DNA of 64,000 bases from Blautia sp. AF19-10LB (lineage in GTDB: Bacteria > Bacillota > Clostridia > Lachnospirales > Lachnospiraceae): positions 17,496-81,495 of the forward strand of contig NZ_QTWS01000001.1 in NCBI RefSeq assembly GCF_003461245.1, read 5' to 3'. This document shows, piece after piece, positions 26,105 through 34,360 of this stretch. The translations under genes were made by a program, and so were the position numbers. The notes under the pieces are model-generated. The model searched no databases and was not told the DNA's origin. It saw only the letters and a list, made by a program, of their open reading frames with translations. The first letter of the stretch is position 1, and each line of letters starts with the position of its first letter.

Positions 26105-27055
26105 CTTTTTGGGGATGCGGTGCAGATAAAACTGAGAATTGTTGATTCTCTGAAGGCGGTAGTGGTCTTTCATGGAGCGGTTCATTTCTTTTTCGAGGAG
26201 AGCAAGATCTTTGGCAGAGCATTCGTCTATGTGATAAAGAAATTTTTCTCCGTAGTCGGCTTCCTCAGAGGACAGAAACTGCACTTTGGAGCGAAGCCCC
26301 TGAGAGAGAAGTCTGGTGTAGGCTTTGCCGGTATTCTGGTTTGATAAAGTCCTCTGATGGTCAGTGGAATCCTGGCCGTCGCTGTCAGAGCTTTTTTGCC
26401 GCTGCAAAAAAATGGCATGTCCGGAGAGAAGGACTGCCGGGAGCAAAAATACCGGAAGAACCTCAGAAGGAAGGATCTTTGCTGCCCCGGAAAACAGAAG
26501 CAGGAAAAACAGGATCAGATACAAAGCTCCGGAAAGCAGGTTCAGTGACAAAAAACGCCATCCGAAGATACCCAAAAGGGAGGCAGTGACCGCCAGAAAA
26601 ACATCCAGATAGTTCAGAAGAGACGGTTTTGGATACTGAAAAATCTGCATGGAAGCACCCGCAGCAATTCCTGCCAGAAGAAAAAGAAACAGAAAAGCAT
26701 GGATCAGTTTGCGGAATTTTCCTGTTTCTCTGCCAGGTGAACAATGCTCCCATAATTCTACTTCCAGTTTATCGGCGAGTTCTCTTGCAGCTTTTGTGAA
26801 GGTATGGTTTGTCATGACCACAGCACGGTCACAGTCATAGAAGCGAGCCCCGCTGTATGCTTCCTGTACCGCCTTGTTTCCGACTGGAGCAGAATAATAT
26901 TTACACTGTATGCCGTATTTCACCCCTGATTTGTATGCGATCACATCAATCCCCTGGTCGCCGCTTGGTGGTGTAACGCTTACTTTGCGATAGCCCTTGG
27001 TTTTGAGAAATGCCGCGCAGCGGTGTTCAAATTCAAATCCATCCTGATAGTTCAT
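26075..27055 (-). CDS. Mrr-type nuclease-domain protein with membrane helices
   Basis: A 326-aa protein. Residues 1-115 form a restriction-endonuclease-like Mrr_cat domain with the acidic/QxK active site in PPSGDQGIDVIAYKSG and GIQCKYYS, and VVMTNHTFTKAARELA. Three or four hydrophobic helices follow (~135-225), then a charged C-terminal tail (~240-326) with LRSKVQFLSSEEADYGEKF. Mrr-domain proteins cut modified or foreign DNA. The tethered form is seen in Firmicutes, but its role is unclear. No methylase is nearby, so it is not part of a classic R-M pair. Confidence 0.75.
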   Translation of the reverse strand: MNYQDGFEFEHRCAAFLKTKGYRKVSVTPPSGDQGIDVIAYKSGVKYGIQCKYYSAPVGNKAVQEAYSGARFYDCDRAVVMTNHTFTKAARELADKLEVELWEHCSPGRETGKFRKLIHAFLFLFLLAGIAAGASMQIFQYPKPSLLNYLDVFLAVTASLLGIFGWRFLSLNLLSGALYLILFFLLLFSGAAKILPSEVLPVFLLPAVLLSGHAIFLQRQKSSDSDGQDSTDHQRTLSNQNTGKAYTRLLSQGLRSKVQFLSSEEADYGEKFLYHIDECSAKDLALLEKEMNRSMKDHYRLQRINNSQFYLHRIPKKNKKNQDSSD

Positions 27056-27267
27056 AAAAAACTTCCTCTTTGTCAGTCTGTATAGTATGAAGCTATTTTA
27101 GTAAAAAGAGTCTGATTTGTCCAATGATTTTTAATAAAAACATAAGTAGTAATAAAAACTATATAAACTAGAAAAAGATTCAGCAATACATTGACATCAC
27201 AATTACGAAAGAGTATACTATCAAATAGTTTGATAATCAAAATAAATGATAGATGGGAGAAATCAGG

Positions 27268-28344
27268 ATGAATACAGATAAAAGCACACTCAAAGAACTT
27301 CGCATTGGAGAAAAGACGGCGCAGCTTCCGATCATCCAGGGCGGTATGGGAGTCGGGATCAGCCGGAGCAGTCTTGCCGGAGCGGTAGCGCGAGAGGGCG
27401 GCGTTGGGGTGATCTCGACGGCACAGATTGGATATGATGAAGAGGGATTTGAGCAAGATCAGGCAAAATGTAACCGTATCGCGATAGGGAAGCATGTAAA
27501 GAAAGCAAAAGAAATCGCGGGCGGCAGAGGACTTGTCGGGGTCAATATCATGGTGGCATTGAAACATTATGAGGAACATGTCCGGGAATCGGTGAAAGCA
27601 GGCGCAGATGTGATCATCAGCGGAGCGGGACTTCCGATGGATCTTCCGAAACTGGTGAGCGAAAAGTCAGGAACGAAGATCGCACCAATCGTTTCTTCCA
27701 GGCGTGCGGCGAATCTGATCCTCAAAATGTGGGCACACAGATACGACAGGACAGCAGATTTTATTGTGATCGAAGGACCGAAAGCAGGGGGACATCTTGG
27801 ATTTTCCAGGGAGCAGCTGGCAGATATAAATGCGTTGGATTTTGATGAAGAAATCTGCAGGATCATCGAATGCAAAAAGGAATACGAAGAGAAATTTGAC
27901 AGAAAGATCCCGGTGATCGTTGCGGGAGGGATTTTTGACCGGGCAGATATTGATCATATGATGGGACTTGGCGCAGATGGTGTGCAGATCGCAAGTAGAT
28001 TTGTGGCGACAGAGGAGTGTGATGCTTCTGACGCGTACAAGAGAGCCTACATTGAGGCGGAGGAATCTGATATCCAGATCGTACAGAGCCCGGTGGGAAT
28101 GCCGGGACGTGCGCTTCGAAATGAATTTATCCGGCATCTGGAGGCAGGAAGAGAGCCGATCCGTAAATGCTACAATTGTCTGGAAAAATGTGACCCGCGC
28201 AAAGTCCCGTACTGCATTACAAAAGCACTGATCGAGGCAGTGAAAGGAAACCTTGATAAGGGACTGATCTTCTGTGGAGCGAATGTTGGAAAGATCCATG
28301 AGATGACGACCGTTCATGAACTGATGCAGGAACTGGCATATTAA
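27268..28344 (+). CDS. Nitronate monooxygenase / FabK-like flavoenzyme
   Basis: A 358-aa TIM-barrel FMN protein. PIIQGGMGVGISRSSLAGAV opens the barrel; GADVIISGAGLP, VIEGPKAGGHLGF and VAGGIFDRADIDHMMGLGAD form the FMN-binding loops of the 2-nitropropane dioxygenase family. A C-terminal Cys group, CYNCLEKCDPRKVPYC, is frequent in clostridial members and may hold a metal or disulfide. ATG 27268 is used, with GGGAG upstream. In anaerobes such enzymes may act as enoyl-ACP reductases (FabK) or detoxify nitronates; no fatty-acid genes adjoin, so the role is open. Confidence 0.8.
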   Translation: MNTDKSTLKELRIGEKTAQLPIIQGGMGVGISRSSLAGAVAREGGVGVISTAQIGYDEEGFEQDQAKCNRIAIGKHVKKAKEIAGGRGLVGVNIMVALKHYEEHVRESVKAGADVIISGAGLPMDLPKLVSEKSGTKIAPIVSSRRAANLILKMWAHRYDRTADFIVIEGPKAGGHLGFSREQLADINALDFDEEICRIIECKKEYEEKFDRKIPVIVAGGIFDRADIDHMMGLGADGVQIASRFVATEECDASDAYKRAYIEAEESDIQIVQSPVGMPGRALRNEFIRHLEAGREPIRKCYNCLEKCDPRKVPYCITKALIEAVKGNLDKGLIFCGANVGKIHEMTTVHELMQELAY

Positions 28345-28362
28345 AAAAAGAAGTTAAACAGT

Positions 28363-28438
28363 GCAAAAAACAGGCAGCATTTGATCTTGTACAATAACCA
28401 GTCATAAAAGACGGGGGACAAGATCAGTGCTGCCTGTT
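28363..28438 (-). terminator. Long terminator hairpin after ilvN
   Basis: AACAGGCAGCATTTGATCTTGT (28369-28390) pairs with 28418-28438, separated by ~27 bases. An A6 run at 28365-28370 is the T-run on the minus strand, so it mainly serves ilvBN. Confidence 0.75.
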
Positions 28439-28441
28439 GAT

Positions 28442-28951
28442 TTATCGTTCCATCATGCTGATGGACTCAATTCCGACACTTCCGCCGCGAACAACTTCGA
28501 TGTATTTGAATTCTTCTTTGATCAGTTTGACAACGGCATCGTTTTTGGTTGCAGTCTGGACAAACTCAAGAAGAAGGCTGTCCTTGCCATAATCGATGAC
28601 TCTTGCCTTGAAGGTCTCTGCGATCTGGAAAAGTTCCACCTTGTCTGCTGCAGAGCATTTCTTGACTTTGATGTAAAGAATCTCTTTCATGCGGACGAAG
28701 ATATCTGTAAAGTCAATGACTTTGATGACTTCGACCATGCGGTTTAACTGCTTTTTGATCTGTTCAAATGTTTCATCGTCGCTGACAGTTGCGATCGTCA
28801 TTCTGGAGATTGTAGGATCCTCAGTGGTTCCAACGGTAAGACTGTCCAGGTTATAGGACTTTCCGGAAAAAAGCCCGGAGATCTTGGAGAGTACACCTAC
28901 CTGGTTTTCTACATAGAGAGAGATCCATCTTGTTTTCATTCCTTTATCCAT
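28442..28951 (-). CDS. ilvN: Acetolactate synthase small (regulatory) subunit
   Basis: A 169-aa protein. The N-terminal ACT domain has WISLYVENQVGVLSKISGLF, SYNLDSLTVG and RMTIATV, and the C-terminal half is typical of IlvN/IlvH (ILYIKVKKCSAADKVELFQI). It regulates the large subunit by valine feedback. It lies 13 bases downstream of ilvB in the same transcript, under the T-box leader. Confidence 0.93.
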   Translation of the reverse strand: MDKGMKTRWISLYVENQVGVLSKISGLFSGKSYNLDSLTVGTTEDPTISRMTIATVSDDETFEQIKKQLNRMVEVIKVIDFTDIFVRMKEILYIKVKKCSAADKVELFQIAETFKARVIDYGKDSLLLEFVQTATKNDAVVKLIKEEFKYIEVVRGGSVGIESISMMER

Positions 28952-28964
28952 ATCCTGATTCCTC

Positions 28965-30683
28965 CTAACAATCCATGATCATATCTGCAAGTGTTCCACC
29001 TGGTTTGATCATAGGATAGACCATTTCCTCCGGATCGATCAGAAACTCGATGATCGTAGGTCTTTTCTTATTTTTCTTTGCTTCTTCAAAAGCGGCGGCG
29101 ATTTCTTCACGTTTGGAGACGCGGATGCCTTTGGCACCATAGCTTTCGGCGAGTTTGACGAAATCCGGTGTGTATTCCGGATATTCTTCACCATCAGTAC
29201 GGCGGGAGAGGGCACCGGCTCTTAAGTTGGTCATTGCGTAACGTTTGCCGTAGAATAATTTCTGCCACTGGCGTACCATTCCGAGATAAGTGTTGTTGAA
29301 GATGCAGCAGATGATCGGTAATTCTTCCAGAACTGCAGTTGCGAGTTCCTGAATGTTCATCTGTACACCGCCGTCACCGGAGATGGAGATGACAGGAGTA
29401 TCCAGATTGCCGATTTGTGCACCGATCGCACCGGGGAGGCCATAGCCCATGGTGCCGAGACCGCCGGACATGATGAGCTGACGTTTCTCAGTGATATCGA
29501 CAAACTGAGAAGTAAGCATCTGGTGCTGTCCAACGTCGGTGACGATGATCGCGTCATCAAACTGTTCGTTGATCGCTGCAAAAATATCAAGAGGTCCCAT
29601 AAGCGGGCGATTTTTCATGGTAAGTGGATGTTCGTTCTTCCATCCTTCGATTTCGGAAAGCCATTTTTTGGTACCGCAGTTGGTAACGTATTCAGCCATT
29701 TTTGTGATCGCTTCTTTGGCATCGGCAACGATCGGAACATCTACGTGGATGTTTCTGGAAATAGATGCGGTATCAATATCAATATGAACGATCTGCGCGT
29801 TTGGTGCAAACTCGTGGAGCTTGCCGGTGATACGGTCGTTGAAACGGGTTCCGATGGAGAACAGGAGGTCACAGTTGCTGACTGCCATGTTTGCAGCATA
29901 GGAACCATGCATTCCAAGGTTTCCGATGAATAACGGGTGCTTTGTGGAGATCGCGCCACGTCCCATGACAGTTGTAACGACTGGAACCTGTGTTTTCTCA
30001 ACTACAGTGGTAAAAATCTCGTTTGCGTGAGCGATATTTACACCGCCGCCTGCGAGGAACAGAGGCTTCTTGGCTTTCTGAAGCATCTTGAGGGCTTTTT
30101 TGAGCTGGCCCATGTGAACGCTGGTGTTTGGTTTGTAGCCGCGGATATTTACACTCTTAGGATATTCTGCGCTTCCAAGTTCAGCCATGACGTCCTTAGG
30201 AAGGTCGATAAGAACAGGTCCCGGACGGCCGGTTCTTGCGATATAAAAAGCTTCTTTGATGATGCGGCCGAGGTCCTCACGGTTACGGACGGTTACGCCA
30301 TATTTGGTGATGCTGCGGGTGATCCCTACGATGTCAACTTCCTGGAAAGCGTCGTTTCCGATCAGATGTCTGGCAACCTGGCCGGTAAAACATACGAGAG
30401 GAACGCTGTCATAGTTGGCAGTTGCAAGTCCGGTGACAAGGTTGGTAGCACCAGGACCGCTGGTTACAAGACATACGCCGACTTTGCCGGTAGTTCTTGC
30501 ATAGGCATCTGCTTCATGGACAAGTGCCTGTTCATGGCGCGGAAGGATAATGTCGATCCCGTTCTGTCTGTATAATTCGTCACTGATATCGATGGTGCAT
30601 GCACCAGGATATCCGAATAAAGTTTCAACACCTTCTTCTTTTAAGGCTTTTACTAAAAGCTTGTTTCCTGAAATCTGTTTCAA
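28965..30683 (-). CDS. ilvB: Acetolactate synthase large (catalytic) subunit
   Basis: A 572-aa ThDP enzyme making acetolactate or acetohydroxybutyrate, the first common step to valine, leucine and isoleucine. The N-terminal Pyr domain has LFGYPGACTIDISDELY and ILPRHEQALVHEADAYAR with the catalytic Glu. The FAD-type middle domain has GRGAISTKHPLFIGNLGMHG. The PP domain has the ThDP motif SGDGGVQMNIQELATA...NNTYLGMVRQ. The start is TTG at 30681-30683, with AAAGGAGG 7 bases upstream. The longer open frame to 30881 runs through the T-box RNA and is not protein. Confidence 0.95.
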   Translation of the reverse strand: MKQISGNKLLVKALKEEGVETLFGYPGACTIDISDELYRQNGIDIILPRHEQALVHEADAYARTTGKVGVCLVTSGPGATNLVTGLATANYDSVPLVCFTGQVARHLIGNDAFQEVDIVGITRSITKYGVTVRNREDLGRIIKEAFYIARTGRPGPVLIDLPKDVMAELGSAEYPKSVNIRGYKPNTSVHMGQLKKALKMLQKAKKPLFLAGGGVNIAHANEIFTTVVEKTQVPVVTTVMGRGAISTKHPLFIGNLGMHGSYAANMAVSNCDLLFSIGTRFNDRITGKLHEFAPNAQIVHIDIDTASISRNIHVDVPIVADAKEAITKMAEYVTNCGTKKWLSEIEGWKNEHPLTMKNRPLMGPLDIFAAINEQFDDAIIVTDVGQHQMLTSQFVDITEKRQLIMSGGLGTMGYGLPGAIGAQIGNLDTPVISISGDGGVQMNIQELATAVLEELPIICCIFNNTYLGMVRQWQKLFYGKRYAMTNLRAGALSRRTDGEEYPEYTPDFVKLAESYGAKGIRVSKREEIAAAFEEAKKNKKRPTIIEFLIDPEEMVYPMIKPGGTLADMIMDC

Positions 30684-30722
30684 ATAAAACCCCTCCTTTG
30701 ATAAAAAAGATTCTGATACCAT

Positions 30723-31000
30723 AAAAAAAGTCCCAAGCATATAATATATGCTCAGGACGGATAAATCCGTGGTACCACCTGATTTCAGAGAATACTCTCC
30801 CTCTGTCAGTACATGATCATACTGCTTTCCTGTAACGTGGAAACTACGTTGAAGCCTACTGTATGATTCTGATGAGATCATGGTTCAGTTCACTGCTCGG
30901 GGACTACTTCCATAATTCTGTCACGAAGGTTCACACCAGCCACCTTCTCTCTGGGCATCCTGAAATCATGTACTGCTTCCCGTCACTGCATTTAAAGATA
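30723..31000 (-). promoter_or_regulatory. T-box leader of ilvBN, probably valine-sensing
   Basis: On the minus strand the T-box sequence GGTGGTACCACGGA (complement of 30767-30780) is followed by the terminator stem at 30730-30758 with T7 (complement of 30723-30729). Stem I features are visible upstream: AGTA of the loop-E motif, AGAGAGAAGGTGGCTGGTG, and GGAAGTAGTCCCC, in which GTA follows GAA at the usual specifier position. GTA is a valine codon. Uncharged tRNA would pair with TGGTACC and prevent termination, switching on ilvBN. The specifier is inferred by eye. Confidence 0.85.
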
Positions 31001-31113
31001 TTTGAAAATTTATGATAATTATACGGGAAGCAACAGAATTTGTCAACGAATAACTTGGATTTTGGGTTCTTTTTTGGTAGAATAGGGGGAGTTAAAAAGA
31101 AAGAAGAAATTTT

Positions 31114-32025
31114 ATGCAGGAAGAATTACAGACAATGCTGAAGGACTGCCATCTCTGTCCGAGAAACTGCGGCGTGGATCGCCTGGCGGGCCAGAAGGGA
31201 TTCTGCGGCGTGGATGCAGGGATCATGGTAGCACGGGCTGCCCTTCATATGTGGGAAGAACCGTGTATTTCAGGAAAAGAAGGCTCCGGGGCGGTGTTTT
31301 TTTCCGGCTGTTCCCTGGGATGTGCGTTCTGCCAGAACCGGACGATTTCCAAAGGGCAGAGCGGTAAGGTGATCACAGTGGAGTACCTTGCAGAACTTTT
31401 TCTGGATCTGCAGGTACAGAAGGCAAACAATATCAATCTGGTGACGGCGGGACATTTTCTGCCGCAGGTGCGGGAAGCACTGATCCTTGCGAAAGAGCAG
31501 GGGCTTACGATCCCGGTGGTGTACAACAGCAGTGGATATGAAAAAGCCGAGATGCTGCGGTATCTGGAGGGGCTGGTCGATATTTATCTTCCGGATCTTA
31601 AATATCTGGAGGCTGACCTTGCGGGGAAATATTCACATGCAAAGGATTATCCGGAAGTTGCTATGAAAGCACTGGAAGAAATGGTTCGTCAGGTCGGAAT
31701 GCCGGAGTTTGACGAGCGGGGAATGATGAAAAAAGGTGTGATCGTGCGTCATCTGCTTTTGCCGGGACATGTACGGAATTCCAAAAAGGTACTGGAATAT
31801 TTATATGGGACTTATGGTGACCAGATCTATATCAGCCTGATGAGCCAGTACACGCCGATGCCGGCGATGAAAGACGATCCGCAGTTATCCAGAAAAGTTA
31901 CGGACAGAGAGTATGACCGCCTGCTCGACCATGCGATCTCTCTTGGAGTGACGAATTGTTTTATCCAGGAGGGTGAGACGGCAAAAGAAAGTTTTATACC
32001 GGAATTCAACGGAGAAGGAGTATAA
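31114..32025 (+). CDS. Radical SAM protein, PflA-related (COG1313 type)
   Basis: A 303-aa radical SAM enzyme. Two N-terminal cysteine groups (CHLCPRNCGVDR, KGFCGVDAG) precede the SAM-cluster motif CSLGCAFCQN (~66-75). The barrel continues with NINLVTAGHF, PVVYNSSGYE and DIYLPDLKY, and ends with HLLLPGHVRNS. These proteins are annotated as pyruvate formate-lyase activase homologues, but no glycyl-radical enzyme adjoins and the substrate is unknown. It abuts rlmD with no gap. Confidence 0.85.
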   Translation: MQEELQTMLKDCHLCPRNCGVDRLAGQKGFCGVDAGIMVARAALHMWEEPCISGKEGSGAVFFSGCSLGCAFCQNRTISKGQSGKVITVEYLAELFLDLQVQKANNINLVTAGHFLPQVREALILAKEQGLTIPVVYNSSGYEKAEMLRYLEGLVDIYLPDLKYLEADLAGKYSHAKDYPEVAMKALEEMVRQVGMPEFDERGMMKKGVIVRHLLLPGHVRNSKKVLEYLYGTYGDQIYISLMSQYTPMPAMKDDPQLSRKVTDREYDRLLDHAISLGVTNCFIQEGETAKESFIPEFNGEGV

Positions 32026-33225
32026 ATGACATCAGAAAAGAAATTCAAAAACAATAAGAAAAATTACAAGGCAAAGTCTGCCACGAAATCACTCTGTCCA
32101 GTGCATGGCAAATGCGGTGGATGTCAGCTACTTGACATGCCGTATGAGCAGCAGTTAAAGAGAAAACAGACAGAGGTTGCGAAACTTCTGAAGCCATACT
32201 GTCAGGTGGAGAAGATTATAGGAATGGATGATCCGTTCCATTACAGAAACAAAGTTCATGCCGTTTTCGGTCATAAGAAAGACGGTACCGTGATCTCAGG
32301 AATCTATCAGGAGGGAACGCATTTTATTGTGCCGGTTGATGAATGTCTGATCGAGGATCAGAGAGCAGATGCGATCATCCGTGATATCCGCGGGCTGCTG
32401 AAATCTTTCAAGATCAAAACTTATAATGAAGACACGGGATACGGTCTGTTTCGTCATGTGCTGATCCGTACCGGCTATCACAGCGGACAGATCATGGTAG
32501 TTCTGGTACTCGGTTCTCCGATCCTGCCGTCCAAGAACAACTTCGTCAAGGCACTGCGTAAGCTTCATCCGGAGATCACGACGATCGTTCTCAATGTAAA
32601 CGGACAAAAGACAAGCATGATCCTTGGCGAGAAGGAAACGGTTCTTTATGGAAAGGGTTATATCGAAGATGAACTCTGCGGAAAGACTTTCCGTATTTCC
32701 TCCAAATCTTTCTATCAGGTCAATCCGGTTCAGACAGAGAAACTGTACGGCAAAGCAATCGAACTGGCAGGACTTACCGGCAAAGAGCGCGTGATTGATG
32801 CATACTGCGGAATCGGAACCATCGGTCTGATCGCCAGCGACAAGGCAAAAGAAGTCATCAGCGTGGAACTGAATTCCGACGCCGTGCGTGATGCGATCGC
32901 AAATGCGAAACGCAACGGAATCAAAAATGTCCGTTTCTACAACAACGATGCAGGCGTTTTCATGCGCCAGATGGCAGACGCCGGAGAAAGCGCAGACGTT
33001 GTCTTCATGGACCCGCCGAGAAGCGGAAGCGACGAGAAGTTCCTCTCTTCCGTGATCACCCTGCACCCAAAGAAGATCGTCTACGTCTCCTGCGACCCGA
33101 CAACCCTCGCACGAGACCTCAAATACCTCACCAAACACGGCTACAAAGCCCGCCGCGTCATCCCCGTAGACATGTTCCCGGCGACCGAGCATTGCGAGAA
33201 TTGTGTGCTGCTTGAGAGAAAATAA
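32026..33225 (+). CDS. rlmD: 23S rRNA (uracil-C5) methyltransferase, RlmD/TrmA family
   Basis: A 399-aa SAM-dependent RNA methyltransferase. The N-terminal Cys cluster CPVHGKCGGCQ fits the 4Fe-4S site of the family. There is no TRAM domain at the N-terminus, as in the shorter clostridial form. The catalytic domain has FYQVNPVQTEKLY, DAYCGIGTIGLIA (SAM), DPPRSGSDEKF and the nucleophile Cys in YVSCDPTTLARDL, with a C-terminal general base Glu in MFPATEHCE. GGAGTATAA directly precedes ATG 32026. The target uridine (747 or 1939) cannot be decided from the sequence. Confidence 0.88.
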   Translation: MTSEKKFKNNKKNYKAKSATKSLCPVHGKCGGCQLLDMPYEQQLKRKQTEVAKLLKPYCQVEKIIGMDDPFHYRNKVHAVFGHKKDGTVISGIYQEGTHFIVPVDECLIEDQRADAIIRDIRGLLKSFKIKTYNEDTGYGLFRHVLIRTGYHSGQIMVVLVLGSPILPSKNNFVKALRKLHPEITTIVLNVNGQKTSMILGEKETVLYGKGYIEDELCGKTFRISSKSFYQVNPVQTEKLYGKAIELAGLTGKERVIDAYCGIGTIGLIASDKAKEVISVELNSDAVRDAIANAKRNGIKNVRFYNNDAGVFMRQMADAGESADVVFMDPPRSGSDEKFLSSVITLHPKKIVYVSCDPTTLARDLKYLTKHGYKARRVIPVDMFPATEHCENCVLLERK

Positions 33226-33269
33226 CAATAAAAGATCCAACGGCTGATAAAACAGAGGGGGCACAAACT

Positions 33270-34259
33270 ATGATCACATTAAACGATTACCTATATTCAG
33301 GAGATACGCTTCTGCGGATCCTTCATAATTATTCGGGGGATCTCCGCAGGGATGCGCGGAAGAGCAGGAATGAGATCGATCTGGCGCATTGTAATTTTTT
33401 GCTGCAGATCACGGAGCTTCTGGAACATAATGATTTCCTTACTGCGCAGTCTCAGAAGATTCGGGAATTTTATAAGTATATGGCGAGGGAGTATCCGTTT
33501 CTGGCGTTTACGTTCAAGGGCAGGATCAAATCCCTGATCCGTGCGGAGGAGAAATTCAACGGTTATATTGTAGAATATATTTATGATTATCATATGGAAC
33601 ATGGAACTTATCCATCCGTTTCCGAGATCAAAAACCGCCTGACCTGTTTTCGTGACCTGATCGCTTACCGGATTGTGATCTCCATGCCGAGATGCCATCT
33701 CAAGAGCGAGCAGGACAGAGAAAAAGTAGAAGAGAAGTATCTCTATGAGATTGCAAATGTACTTCCGGCCTTTCTGGAAGAACGTGGATTTACGGTAGAG
33801 TCAGCGAGAGGGATCATGGAGAGTCCGTCAGAGTTTCTGAATGATGAGGTCCGTCCATATTACCGCGACTATGTTGCAGGAAAAACGCCGCAGGATTATC
33901 GATCACTACATATCACATTGTATGATAACAGTTCCAGATGTTTTATGGAGGTCCAGCTCCGGACAAAGTCCATGGACGATGTGGCTGAGATCGGACCAGC
34001 AAACCATCTTGGCTATGAGAAAGGACAGGACGAGGCGAGAGCAAGGAGAGATGCGATCCCGGAGGGAGAGTGCATTTATTTTGATGAGGCGTATGAAAGA
34101 GGGATGCGTCTTCAGAAACTGGAACTTTCGAAGCTTGATGTCAATATGTTTGCAGCAGTGAACAACAGCCTGATCAATGACGGATGCGGCCTGTACAGGG
34201 GAAGACTGATCCTTCCGTATGAGCATCTGTCACGGTTCCAGAACGATCTGATAGATTAG
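33270..34259 (+). CDS. RelA/SpoT-domain protein (possible small alarmone synthetase)
   Basis: A 329-aa soluble protein with a RelA_SpoT nucleotidyltransferase domain: FKGRIKSLIRAEEKFNGYI, CFRDLIAYRIVIS, DYRSLHITLYDNS and MEVQLRTKSMDDVAE. There is no HD hydrolase, TGS or ACT domain. A ~75-residue N-terminal helical region and a C-terminal ~90 residues flank it. Canonical pppGpp synthetases have a GYRSLH-type motif and EIQIRT; both are conserved here with small changes, so pppGpp or a related product is plausible. It is a single-gene unit between two terminators or gaps. Confidence 0.75.
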   Translation: MITLNDYLYSGDTLLRILHNYSGDLRRDARKSRNEIDLAHCNFLLQITELLEHNDFLTAQSQKIREFYKYMAREYPFLAFTFKGRIKSLIRAEEKFNGYIVEYIYDYHMEHGTYPSVSEIKNRLTCFRDLIAYRIVISMPRCHLKSEQDREKVEEKYLYEIANVLPAFLEERGFTVESARGIMESPSEFLNDEVRPYYRDYVAGKTPQDYRSLHITLYDNSSRCFMEVQLRTKSMDDVAEIGPANHLGYEKGQDEARARRDAIPEGECIYFDEAYERGMRLQKLELSKLDVNMFAAVNNSLINDGCGLYRGRLILPYEHLSRFQNDLID

Positions 34260-34296
34260 AGAAAAAAACTGGCATGTCCCATTGCAATATAATAAG

Positions 34297-34350
34297 AAAA
34301 GCCCGTTTCCGGCAGAATCAATTACTGTGATTGCCGGAGCGGGCTTTATT
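34297..34350. terminator. Bidirectional terminator
   Basis: AAAAGCCCGTTTCCGGCA (34297-34314) pairs with TGCCGGAGCGGGCTTT (34332-34347). It lies between convergent genes. Confidence 0.8.
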
Positions 34351-34360
34351 ATTAGGATAA

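Noticed and set aside
30684..30881. N-terminal extension of ilvB by 66 codons
   Set aside because: The stretch is the T-box antiterminator and terminator RNA; TTG 30681-30683 has an ideal ribosome site.
33060..33180. C-ending codon run at the end of rlmD (and a similar one late in pabC) as a sign of transfer
   Set aside because: The protein sequence stays typical of the family and the shift is local; without codon statistics it is not evidence of foreign DNA.
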